Position numbers and translations under genes: made by a program
The notes under the pieces: generated by a model
Database searches by the model: none
What the model was told of the DNA's origin: nothing
What the model saw: the letters and a program-made list of their open reading frames with translations, nothing else
Assembly (NCBI GenBank): GCA_025531455.1
Contig: JAMYHL010000075.1
Span: forward strand, 124,001-188,000
Direction of reading: 5' to 3'
DNA: 64,000 nt
Source: Apiotrichum sp. Y4204
Taxonomy: Eukaryota > Basidiomycota > Tremellomycetes > Trichosporonales > Trichosporonaceae
In this document: positions 24,708 to 35,569 of the stretch, in pieces
Layout: every line of letters begins with the position of its first letter
Numbering within the stretch: position 1 is the stretch's first letter

Positions 24708-27700
24708 GGCGCGCGGTGTTTCCTGCTCTTGGGCGGTAATGTTGACGGCGCGCAATGGGGGTGCCGCCGCTCAGGAGGAGGGGTTGGGTTGGGTGGTGGA
24801 GAACCGTTGGGAGGGAAGGATGACTGCACAGAGAGAAAGAGTGGAGAGAAACTCTTTTGGTGGCGGATAATGAGCGCGCAGAGGGTGTTGGGAGGCGACG
24901 AGGAGGCCGAAGGCGTTCGAGGGGGAGTTGGTCGTGCACTCGCGGATGACAGGGAGGGATCACGGAACGCCAAGGGAAGCGAGTAAGCAAGGGACGCCGG
25001 AAGCGGGCTGGGGTCGGGGTCGGGGATGGATGTCGCTGAGTGATCAGTGCACGGAGGGGCTGCGGCGCTCGGTTTGGCGAAGAGCTCAGGTGGTGTTGTC
25101 GGTGGCGGAAGTGATCGCGTTCGGGTTCAGTGCGATGTCTGAAGCGGGGGACACTGGGTAGTTGTTGCTGTGTGTTGTGTTACAGGAAGACGGCCAGAGA
25201 GGCCTGTCGGGCCATTTGGTGCGATGCGCGATACTCTGTCCAGTGAGTGACTACTGGGTGACGCGCGGGGCCGGGTGGGGGGGTGGTGTCGTAGGGGGGG
25301 ATGTCGCAGTCGAAGGCGACGCCGACGATGGTGTGAGGTTGGAAAAGGGACGAGTGGAGGGATGTGGAGTAGTCGACAGATTAGAGATGGGTAGTAGTAG
25401 GCGGAGTAGATGGTGGACGACGAAGACAAGACACGGGCAACACTGGCTACCTACCTGTTGCTGCGCGCTGCGGCTACTGATACAACTACACTGCAACTGT
25501 GACTCCAACGGCGCCGGAGGGCAAACGGGTGATCGCGCAGGGGCGGTGTGTGTCCGTGGCCGCCGGCGGGTCAAACTGCAGGCGAGCAAGGCATTACCAT
25601 ACATTTTTCCAGCTTACTACACCACTTTGCTGTGTGCCATGGCAAAGGAAGAGCCCGGCCGAGAACGGGGACAGCTAGAGAAGGGCGCAGCAGCAGAGGA
25701 TGGAGATTACAAGGGGACGTCACTCTGCTCCCAAGACACCCTGAGCTCCTTGGCTCTAGCGCCCTTTCTCTCCGCCGCCCATTCGGCCGCCGTGCCGCAG
25801 CCATAGATGTTTGCAGTTGCCCATGCGTGCTAATAAAGCCGCCACCCAGCAAGGACAAAGGGCAAAAGGAAAAAATTATTCCTACTGCTGATAAACTATT
25901 TCCGCGACTTTTTTTGCTGCTCTGTTCTGATTACCTGTTGCTGTTTTCGCGTTCGGACGCCGAGGCCGCCGAAGCGAGAAGCGAGAGCGCGATGCCACTT
26001 GCGGGCCATGCTGTAGTAATCGATACCCAGCAACATGGAGATGGAATTCATGAGGAACGGAGATCGATGCCACCGATGTGCTACATGGCTGCATGGCTGC
26101 ATGGCGCAGTACAAACGCCGCTCACTGTCTCTAATCTAATGGTGAATATTGCATACCGCTCGCCACGGTCACTGGATCCATGGGGCCCACAGGCGGGAAT
26201 AGGGGGAACACTCAAAGTAAACATTCTTTTGATCCTTTGGCGTTAGGCGGTACTCTCCACCCTCGGCCACTGCCCGGCAACCCATATAGCCATACCGTTG
26301 CATACCGTGTGGCCGTGTAATGTAATGTGCCGTGTGCGATGGGATGTGGGATATGGGATGTGGATGTGCGCCTCCAACCTCCGGTGCCATTGTGGGCTTT
26401 GGGCTGGGCCCAGACAACCACCACCAGGCAGGCCCCAGATCGGCGAGCGATCACACACCGAGGTCGCTCGCGGAGTGGTGGCCGACAATCACGCGCGCAC
26501 CGCGACTACACCGCCCCGATCGCCGAAATTTGTTGTCAAATGTTGTCAAATGTCACAGCGGGCAGCGAGGTCCACCTCCATTGCCTCCATCACTGACCAA
26601 CGACTAGCATCGCATCACAGTCCGGCCCGGGTCGCCGCGCAGGGCGCAGCACTTGAATACGGTGGGCGACGTCACCGCCGATCACCGCAACCAATAACGA
26701 ACCGCGAGTAGGAAGCCTTAGGGGACACACTTTTTGGCCTTGTGCATTCAATTGCGGAGCACCTAGAATGCAAGAGAGTGCAGGGCTTGTATCTTCAGCC
26801 CAGCAATCAAACTAGATTTCGTGTTTGCTGTGGTTGGATGCAAGTCGTTATACAACGTGCATCAAGGTCTCAAGACACTTGAGACACCAGTGGCATACCC
26901 GGCGGCCACGAGCCTTGCAGCTTTGCAGGCTAACCACACTTGGGAACCCTGACCGACCGACGGGCGCGCCGAGCGTCGGCGACCTAACCATCAGCTCGTA
27001 AGCAAGCCCACGCCGCAATTCATTCAGGCCGCAGCCGCCCGCCCTAGCCGCAACGTGACCACATTCATACAGTAAACAGTAATGTAATTTCCGCCAGCTT
27101 TATAATGAAGCGAATTTTGCATAATAGCGCGCCGCGGCTGGGCTGCTGGGTATACGCCGCTGACCGCGTGTGAGACATGGCTGTCTAGTACGTCTAGTGA
27201 GTATTTGTCTGGATCCGGGCTTTGGAGCATGGGCACTGGGGTCTGGCTTCCCGGCTTCTAGGCTTCTGGTGGTGTTTGGAGGGTCTTGGCCTCTTGGCGC
27301 GCAGCACCCGATGTACAGTACCCGATACATGCCCATGTTGTGGTGCGTGGATGCATGCGGGCGGCTCCACGATGCCAGAATCGCCTCGATCGGCTCCAAT
27401 CGATGCAATGTGCGCAATGCACACAGTGTATGCTATTACGATTAGATTGCAGTGCTCCACGAGCGTGTGACATCTTCGGCACCTAGCACCTTTCACTTCG
27501 GTGTCGGGGCAGTGCACATCGGCTTCGGGGTGGGCTGTGATCGGCGTGGCGATGGCGCGATGCATGCGATGCATGCGTCGGCTTCGACTTGGATCCGACG
27601 CGCGTGCTGCTGTACAGCCTGGCAGATCGGTCCGCAGCTGTTTGCTCGTCCGACTCTGCACATGCACCTCATATCCTCAGCTCATCTCTCATGTCCACAC

Positions 27701-27936
27701 ACATTCCACACACCGCATTCCACAATCCACGGAACACAAGCACAAGCCGCACATTGCAGCCTCTAGCCTCTCAAGAGCACGCACGTTACATGTGGTATGA
27801 TTCTGGTGCCGACGCGCGCGCGCCGACACTACTAAACCCCGGCGGCGGGACGCGCCCTGGCGCGCGGGGCATCTATACTGCTTCTGCTACTGCTGACTTT
27901 ACTCGTCTGACCCTCCTTTGACACGCTCTATGGCGA
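24708..27936. other. Gene-poor 3.2-kb region upstream of the flippase
   Basis: No coding exon, tRNA or transposon feature found. Seen: GT/GA-rich repeats such as GGGATGTGGGATATGGGATG near 26341-26360, and a direct repeat TGTTGTCAAA near 26532-26551. The left part is probably the long promoter and leader of the flippase; the right end is the 3' flank of RPB7. Confidence 0.5.
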
Positions 27937-28887
27937 CTAGTCCTGGATCTGGCCCAAGAAGTCCTTCTTGATCGTCCCAATGGCGAACTGGGTGTGAGCA
28001 TGAGGGATTGACACAGCTCAACTTCACCCGCGCCAGCTGGGACAGCACTCACAATGTCATTCGCCTCTATGCGGCAGCCGACAATCTCCATGCGCACGCG
28101 CGTGTCCTTCTGGATGACCTCCTCGTTGGAACGGTAGCATTGTGGGCTCGCATTCGGGTCAAACTTCATGTCCGCGTGGACGAGCTATCCGTTAGCAACC
28201 TTCTCCGAAGATGTAAAAGGAGTGAGGATGGTGTGGTTTCAGAGATAAATGATCAATTACTACAAGATCTCCCAGCATATTCAACACTCTCGAAAGTATG
28301 TTGTCCCTATGCTAAAGGCTCATCATGAAAGGTGTGTGGAGGGGTATTTAGGAGAGACACTCACATGTGACGACACAAACACCTGGAGGGGACCGACCAT
28401 GGCGAAGAAACCCATCTACTTGTCAGCCAAGTCCATTCACGCTGGCTCACCTTGTTGACGTTCACCACCTTGCCGTCGACGACCTCGCCCTTGAAGGGCT
28501 TCATTACAATGGCGGTGTAGGAACATTTGAAGCGCGCCTGGCCCGTGCCGGGCATAATCTTGCCCTCTCCGATATCATTGATCGTTACAACAGAGATAAT
28601 ATAGCTGGCGGTCAGCTCCAGTTCGTAACGAGAAAGCTGTACTCACCCATACTTTCCGCTACACGTCCCCTCGACATCCTCGTACAGCTTTTGCCGGAGA
28701 TATTCCTCGAGCTGGGCACCAAAGTAAGACGGGTGGAGGAGGATGGTGTGCGTGAGTTGGCGCTGTTTGAGCAAATGAAAGGTCAGGACGTGAGATAATA
28801 GACAAGAACAGGAACGCAAAAAGGCAAATGTCAGCACAATGAACTCCCGCTCGCAAGTGATGGGGAGACACCAACAAGGAAAAACAT
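27937..28887 (-). CDS. RPB7: RNA polymerase II subunit Rpb7
   Basis: With Rpb4 it forms the stalk of RNA polymerase II, which binds nascent RNA and takes part in initiation. Exons (complement) 28876-28887, 28647-28762, 28451-28604, 28365-28415, 28053-28184 and 27937-27987 give 171 residues, exactly the yeast length. The spliced N-terminus [19 protein letters not shown] aligns residue for residue with human POLR2G. Family landmarks follow: [15 protein letters not shown], then [19 protein letters not shown] in the S1/OB part, and [15 protein letters not shown] at the end. The first exon is only 12 nt (MFFL), with a weak GTTGGT donor. No ATG precedes the conserved region in frame without it, so the micro-exon is well supported. 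The gene is interrupted five times in under 1 kb. Confidence 0.95.
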
Positions 28888-30406
28888 GTCGGCAAGCGCG
28901 ATCTCTACTCGCGCAAACCTCGACTAGCGCTGCGGTCGGCGTGGTGGTCGTCGCTGCGCTGCTAACCGCGACTGGCGGACTAGAGCTCGTTCACTGCGTC
29001 CCGACGCGGTGGGGCCGGGGAACAAAAGATATACACGGGGGATTTGAATCCTCTCGCCTCGTCGCCGGCGCACTTTAGCCTGTTGGGTGCCAAAGCCGTC
29101 TTCCCAAGCCGTCCGGGGCGCACCACCAACAACAACAAGAACGACACGCGCGCCAACAGAGAAAGGATACTTCCCAAAAGGCGCGGTGCTTTTCCCCCCA
29201 CAACACGGAATATCAACTGCTGCCACGAGAACCGAGGAGGCAGTGATACCGAGCCCTTGCTGGAGAGTAAGGGATGGGGCTAGTGTGTGCCGGTGAATGG
29301 GACGGAGGGGGGATGGAGAGAAGAGAGAAAGAAAAGAGCGAGAAGAGTGAAGACAAGAGAGTATTTAAACCTTTTGCAACTGTTTGGCCATTTGCCAGCC
29401 AGCGCCGGAGCAGCACCAGCCCAACACACGACAAAGGGAGAGTGAGGATAGGTTGAAAGAGCTGAATTGGGGTGCGAGAGGATGGAGACTGGTGCGAGAC
29501 GCTGGATCAAGAAAAAACCTAATTTTATGTAATAAAGCATGGTTATTTTTTGTTGCTGATTTTCTTTATTAATCCCAATTTACACATGGTTGCCGCCCCG
29601 CGCCCCGCGCCCTTAGTCGCGTCCTTTGAGTGCTTTGGTCTGAGCCATCTGTGCCTGGCTATGGGTGGGAGGGGGACAAAGGAAGGCACAATGGAACGCA
29701 TGAGAGCAGAGGACACCTATATGCCTGGAATGGATTGACTGGTTTCGACTTCCCGCCACCCGCGCAACAGGAGGGGCCAAGGGTGTGAGCTGAAAGAGGA
29801 AGGCTGGGAAGGCACCTGTGTGAGGGAAGACATGCACCCGTACCTGGGTGGTGGTGGCATGGTGGACCGAGCTGCTAGCGTGTGGCTAGTGGGAAAAAGA
29901 AGCATGGCAGCACCGTAGCGTGTGCCGTGCGGTGTTTCTAGGGCAACAAATGCAACAAAGTTGATACACACACCGGCCGTTGGCCGCTGGCACGCTGGCT
30001 CGGACAACTGCATGCACACTGTCACTGTGTCTCCGACTGGTCCGGAAATCAAACCACACTCACACCATTGTTGTCCATCATCCTCATCCTTCTCCTCATC
30101 ACCTCTATCCTCTTCCCCATCACCATCCTCTCCCCATCCCTCTTGCAGTCGCAGCGGTCAGCCACGGACATTACCTCACCCTCGTCCTCAGCCCCTCACC
30201 CAACTTGAAGGGAATCCCGCCTGCACTGCCCAAACCTCTCTCTTCTCGCACTCCAACGCACACACAATCCGGCACACACAACCTCCCCTCGCCGCCACCG
30301 TTTGTTCTTCTTCTTCATAACAAACACACCGCCCCAACGCGTCTGAGCTTGCTTTCGGTCATCGCGTGCGACACGCTCCCTCACCTCCCGACAGTCTCTC
30401 ACCGTC
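28888..30406. other. Divergent promoter region of RPB7 and the Rax1-like gene
   Basis: From about 30050 to 30400 the plus strand is pyrimidine-rich (repeated CATC/CCTC blocks), a probable long 5' leader of the Rax1-like gene. No coding exon or RNA gene seen. Confidence 0.5.
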
Positions 30407-31857
30407 ATGGACTACAGCGAGAAGCCCGTCGCGGGGCCGTCCCACGGTGCCGGTACCGCCGAGGTGCCATACACTCCGACAGACAATTACACGCCTGCCT
30501 TTACCACCTCGTCAGCCAAGAAGCGCATGTCTGCCTCTCGCTATCTCAACCTCCGCCGCCTTCCTACTCTCCAGGAAGTGCTCGACAGGCGTACACGTCC
30601 CCCGCTGGATCTCTTCTGCTTCTATGTGCGTGACCATTGCGGCACGCGGGACGGTCCAATCCAGCCGCTCCCGCAGCACCAAATTCCAGCACATTGTTGC
30701 TAACCTGCTCGCAGATCTTCCTCCAACGGGAGAGCTCGGAAGACGCTCTCGATTTTTGGCTCGATGTCCAGCAGCATGAGAATCTTTGCAAGGCGTACTT
30801 CAAGGTAAGTAACGGCTCCTCCCACCCTCATTCTGCCCCTTGCCCTGAGCAATCACTCACGCAGCAGGACTTGAAGCGCTCTGGCCGCTCGGTCGACGAG
30901 GACTGGCCGGACTTTGCCGCGTACGCCCGCCGGAACGGATCGTACATGACTCCCCTGCTCAACCTTTCGCCGGATACTTCGGCAGAGGCGATGGAGAGGC
31001 AGAGGGAAGCCGCACGGCGGTCGTCAGAGTTGACTCCTGGTATGCGGCCCAGCCTGCATGATCCCGAAGGGGGTCGTCCTTTGTCCCCGAGGTACGCGCA
31101 CGGATCTCTCACCAACCTCTCGCACGCCTCCCAGTCTGAGCAGCACCTTGTCGCAGGGCGGCAATCCCAGTCCGACCACCGGAGTTCAGGCGCCAGCTTG
31201 CGCAACTGGTCAAGGAAGAGCACACAGCGCGCCCCGACAGTGATTGCCCGTGACCGTGCGATTGAAAAGAATGCCCTCGTGGAGAGCGCAGAGCGCATCT
31301 ACCTGCGTTACCTGTTACCAGGAGCTGAAAGGGAGATTTACCTGCCGCCTGCGCTTCGCCTGACCAACTTTCCTGTCTCGACAGAGCAGAAGACGTCACC
31401 CTTGATCCCCGACCTGTTCCACGCACAAAAGCTGTACATTTTCCGCGCGCTTGAGCAGGACGCGTTCCCTCGGTTCCTGCGGGCCAAAGCGTTTGGCAAC
31501 CTAACCCCGACCTCGGCGCTGGTGCACCTCATCGTCGGCCTCGTCGTCCTGTGGGGCGGATTCGTCCTTGCGTTCTCTTTCATCTTCCTCGACTGGAAGC
31601 CGCGCCTTACCCGTTTGTGGATCATCCTCCCCTTCTTCTTCGCCTTCAACTTTTTGCTCGCCGCCTACTACTCCATCTCGCCGCTGCTCGCGGCCTTCTT
31701 CCAGTCAGAGACGACCCCCTTCCGCCTCATCACCGTCCGCGAGACATATGTCCGCAAACTGCTTCTCCTCCGTGCCCTGTGGATCGAGGCGCTCGTCATC
31801 TTCGTCACCGCAGTGTTCACAGTCATCTTCACCGTCGTCCCGGGCCACCGCCTATAA
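30407..31857 (+). CDS. RAX1: Rax1-like RGS-domain membrane protein
   Basis: Exons 30407-30625, 30715-30804 and 30865-31857 give 433 residues, nearly the size of yeast Rax1. The N-terminal LPTLQEVLDRRTRPPLDLFC, then FLQRESSEDALDFWLDVQQ and HENLCKAYFK, form the start of an RGS fold. A hydrophilic Ser/Arg-rich insert splits the domain before ALVESAERIYLRYLLPGAER and FPRFLRAKAFGNL. Three C-terminal membrane segments lie at about 321-346, 354-376 and 409-428. The SETTPFRLITVRETYVRKL motif between the last two is typical of the Rax1 family, which marks bud sites in yeast together with Rax2. A G-protein GAP role cannot be assumed. The third exon may start at 30865 or 30868 (tandem GCAG/CAG acceptor). 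Identification as Rax1 rests on architecture and the SETTPF block. Confidence 0.8.
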
Positions 31858-32549
31858 TAGGGAGACGCAGGAGGATCTGAGCTTTTCTCCCCGCCGCGAC
31901 GACGTGCGACACGACGCGACACGCGCCTCGCACCGCTTTGTACCTGTCCTAGAGAACATTGATTATTGACCGCCAGCCAACCCATTGTAGTACTGTACCC
32001 GCCTCCCTCCTTAATCTCGCTATTTAGTACCTTTACCCCCTACCTCGCCTTTATCGTTTTTAGTAGCGGCTGCTGGATGTCCAGCGATTTATGCATGCCT
32101 TCCTCCTGTCCGGGATGTGTCTGTGGGAGCTTGGCGGTCGGGGACGTGGAACATAATGATGGGCGACGAAGTGATAGCGACAATCCACCTCTGTCAGCTG
32201 CGATGTGGTGTTTCGCCCTTATTACGCGTCTGCACAGGACATGTCGGACTTGGAAGGAAATCCCAATGGAAACACAAATGCGAGGAAACGCGACCTACTA
32301 AAACAAGATCTACACGACATCTGCCGCTCGGAAACAACTGCTGACCGCCAGTTGGCCACCACTATAGACAAAGGGATGTCGCTGCACTGGATGGACCCAA
32401 CTCTCTGATTCCCACGTCTACCTCGATGTGCCTCACAATTATGACGCCTGCACTCAACCCGCTTCGGACCATCGGTGCATACACAACGCCAACGCTCTCG
32501 AGATGTATGGCGGGCGGAAAACTAACAAGAACAGAGAAACACAACTCGC
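31858..32549. other. Convergent spacer
   Basis: This lies between the 3' ends of the Rax1-like gene (+) and the RRM gene (-). No gene or notable repeat was seen. Confidence 0.5.
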
Positions 32550-34970
32550 TCAGTACGGCTTGGCGCGCTGCGACCCCTGGGTAGAGTAGCGCTGGGGCCC
32601 CGAGCCCGAGCCGTTCCCGCTCGAGTTCTGCGCCATTGGCTGGGCCATGCCGCTCGGCCCGCCGGGGTTGCGCATCGCCGCCGGGCCGCGGGGTGCGTTC
32701 GGGACGTTGCGGCCCTGTGGATCAGTAACGACCTTGGGGATAGTACTCACGCGACCGCCCATGCCGCCGCCGCCGCCGTTGCCGTTTCCGTTGCCGCCCA
32801 TCCCGCCGCTCATGCCGCCCATACCGCCTCCGCCCATCCCCATCCCCATGCCGCCCATACCCCCCATCCCCATCCCCATACCCCCCATGCCCATCATGTT
32901 CATCCCCCCCATCCCCATGCCGCCCATACCTCCCATACCGCCCATTCCGCCCATGCCGCCCATCGAGTTCATGCCGCCCATCCCGCGCGCCATGTTCGGG
33001 TTGATGGCCGGTGTGCCCATGCCTTACTGTCAGCCAGGATATATCTTTGGGCTTACCCTTCATCATGTTCTGGTACATCATCGCCATGGCGTTGGGGTCA
33101 AAGCCGCCGCTCGACGAGCCGGCCATGCCGCCCCCGCCGCCCGAGGATGCCTTGAGCATGTTCTGGTACATCATTGCCATTGCCGACGGGTCAAACATGT
33201 TGAATCCGCCCATACCGCTCGTGGCGTTGAACCCGCCAGAGCGCGCGCCGCCGGGCGCGTTGAACGACTTGACCTGTGTGCCTGCGCCGCGCGGCTGCGC
33301 CTTCTTGATCTCAATCTGGGGTGAGACCGAGTGGTACTAATGTTTTCACTCACCTGCCGGCCCTCGAGCTCGATGCCAGAGTGGTTCATGGCCTTGTCGA
33401 CGCCCGACTCGTCCGCAAACGTCGCAAACGCAAAGCCCTTTGAGCGGCCGTTGATGCGGTCAAACATAACCGTCGCATCCATCACCTTTCCAAACTGCCC
33501 GAGGAACGTCTTAAGCGACTCGGAGGTTACGCTCGGCGCGAGGCCGCCGACAAACACCTTGGCCGTGCGCTCGTGCTCTGCACGCGGAATGGCGCGCTTC
33601 GGGTCGATCTTGGGAGTTAGTATGGGACGGTTACGGTACGGCAGCGGCCAAATGTCCAAATTATCAGAGTCGGACTCACCATCTTGCCGTCCAGCTGGTG
33701 GTCCTTCTCCAGCACACGGAACACCGACTGCGGGTCCTTGAAGGTAAGGAAGGCAAAGCCGCGGGAGCGGCCAGTCGGGTCCCGCATAATGGTGCACTGA
33801 TCAATATCGCCGTAGGCAGAGAAGTACGCCCTCAGGCCGTCTTGCAAGTGTCAGTGTTCTGTATTCCACTTATGGTGAGGTGAGAGCAAGACCACATTCG
33901 TGGCGAGTGTCTGATCACTCTGTTTGATCACCACCTGATCACTCTGTTTGACCACACGGATCTGTCAAACCAAGCCTACTAACCGTCTGTCGTCTCCCAG
34001 TTGAGGCCGCCGATGAACATTTTGCTGTATAACCATAGTCATAAAAGCAGGTTAGATGAGGTAGGGGGATGTGGCGAGCGACAATGGACATGGACGCAGA
34101 ACAGTTACCAAAGTTTCCAAAAGTGTGTCCAGCGAGTGGAGAGTGCGAGGAGCGTCGTTTGGGGTCGCAAGGGTGCGTACATCCAGCAATGTAGAGAGTA
34201 GAAACAACAACAATAAAAAGAGTATCAGTATTACAGCTGTAGTTATGCGTACGGGGATATGCGGTACGGGAACTAGGGATCTAGCCAGAGTCGTCGTTGG
34301 TTTCAACGACAAGGGTATGGGAAGCCCCCATGTTGGGGTTATCTGGTCGCAGTCCACGGCCCGACATCCTACCTATGCTTGTCGCTTGTAATCACCTACG
34401 GTCTACCAGTTGCTGGCAGTTTGTTTGTCCTGAGTTGCGCCCTATGGCGCGCTACCAGCATATGCTAGTCTACCAGACTCAACGCCAAAAGGTATCGCTG
34501 GTACAGTCCTACTCAAACCCATGGCAAGATAAACGACAACAGACAGACACGGTAGACAAACGAGATGGGGAACAAACACGAATGCGGGAAGAAGAAGTAG
34601 AAGTAGAAAAACAAACTCGAGACACAGTAAAGGAAGACGAAACTACTAACCCCTCGTCTGGCATATCACTCGGCTTGATCCTGTCGCCAAAGTCGCCTCC
34701 GCCACCGCCGCCGCGATGGTCAGCGTTGCCGTCATCGTATCCGCTGTGGCTGTTGCTGTTCATGTCGCGGTACTCGCCGGCCGCGGGAGCGGGAGCGGGT
34801 GCCGGCGCCGAGGAGCTGCCTCCCGGAGCCGAGTAGTTTGCTGACGCGGCAGGCGCGTCGGTGCTCTCGTTTCCCTCGAGGTCTGGGTCGACGAGCTCCT
34901 CGTCGAGCTGGGTCGCGTCGAGGTCCTCGAGGTCGAGGTCGCCGTAGAGGTCGTGGTCAAAGTCGGACAT
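32550..34970 (-). CDS. Hrp1/Musashi-like RNA-binding protein with two RRMs
   Basis: Exons (complement) 34651-34970, 33984-34024, 33680-33840, 33354-33608, 33057-33315, 32751-33022 and 32550-32714 give 490 residues. An acidic N-terminus (MSDFDHDLYGDLDLEDLD) precedes RRM1, about 108-180 (RNP2 MFIGGL, RNP1 GRSRGFAFLTF), and RRM2, about 191-265 (RNP2 VFVGGL, RNP1 GRSKGFAFATF). A disordered tail has two copies of FDPxAMAMMYQNMxK and a Met/Gly tract. This is the layout of Hrp1/Nab4, the fungal cleavage-factor IB subunit that binds UA-rich 3'-end signals and shuttles mRNA; that function is inferred. The first intron is 626 nt, far longer than others here. The last intron is 36 nt, frame-neutral and stop-free. 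Splice choices are fixed by phase and by recovery of both RNP motifs. Confidence 0.9.
32820..33000. repeat. Met/Gly-coding tandem repeat in the Hrp1-like gene
   Basis: On the plus strand this is runs of CCCATCC, CCCATACCG and CCGCCCAT units. On the coding (minus) strand they encode repeated GGM, GMG and MGG triplets. Low-complexity tracts like this often drive condensation of RNA-binding proteins and vary in length between strains. Confidence 0.8.
33911..33951. repeat. 17-bp perfect direct repeat inside an intron of the Hrp1-like gene
   Basis: CTGATCACTCTGTTTGA occurs at 33911-33927 and again at 33935-33951, inside the 143-nt intron 33841-33983 between the two RRM1-coding exons. Each copy includes the palindrome TGATCA. 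It could be a splicing or autoregulatory element, or a chance duplication. Confidence 0.7.
34025..34650 (-). other. Long 626-nt first intron of the Hrp1-like gene
   Basis: It starts with GTTAGT (complement of 34645-34650) and ends TTATACAG before exon 2. It separates the acidic N-terminus from RRM1. Both strands were checked for tRNA, snoRNA boxes and long reading frames; nothing convincing was found. Confidence 0.75.
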
Positions 34971-35569
34971 TGCGGGATATGGATGGATGAGGAAGGAAGG
35001 AGAGGGATGTTGTGGAGAAGGAGAATCGCGGAGAGAACCATGCCCGTGTTGGGCGGCGTTGCTGTGCGGTGCGGTGTGTGTGTGTGTATGGGGTGCGTGG
35101 GCAGGGCGGCAGAGCACGGAGGGCGGACTGTGTGGAGTCACCCGATGCGGGTACGGAGCGGGACCAAACTTGCAGGATTGATAAATCTATAAATCAATCA
35201 AAACTTGTCCGAAATAACACGTGTAGTAAACGCGAAGTCTGATCCATCTGAGACCATCGAGATATCAAGTCGAGTCACACGCTGCTCCTGATTCAAATGA
35301 CATCATTATATTGACTGATAGCCCTGAAAGTCACCCTACCCTCGCTCTCGTCCGTGAATCCACGGATATCAAATTCACCACCCAGGACACAAGGACACAA
35401 GCCCCGGCAACCATCGGCGATGGGCCCCACATGCTGGCTGGTTGACCCGTCCAGGCCGTCCACTTTGTTGAGGGATTGAGGGGCCGAGCATTGGGAATTC
35501 CACTGCAAAGAGCAGAGTACATAAACTCCACATCGCTTAGCGGGTCCCTTGTCTCTTCCCCAACCTGCA
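34971..35569. promoter_or_regulatory. Divergent promoter of the Hrp1-like and amidohydrolase genes
   Basis: These 599 bp lie between two start codons pointing outward. A short GT run (TGTGTGTGTGTATG near 35077-35090) lies inside. No clear TATA box was seen. Confidence 0.5.

Noticed and set aside
32820..33000. CRISPR-like or satellite array
   Set aside because: The short repeats are in frame and encode a Met/Gly tract of the Hrp1-like protein; there are no unique spacers.
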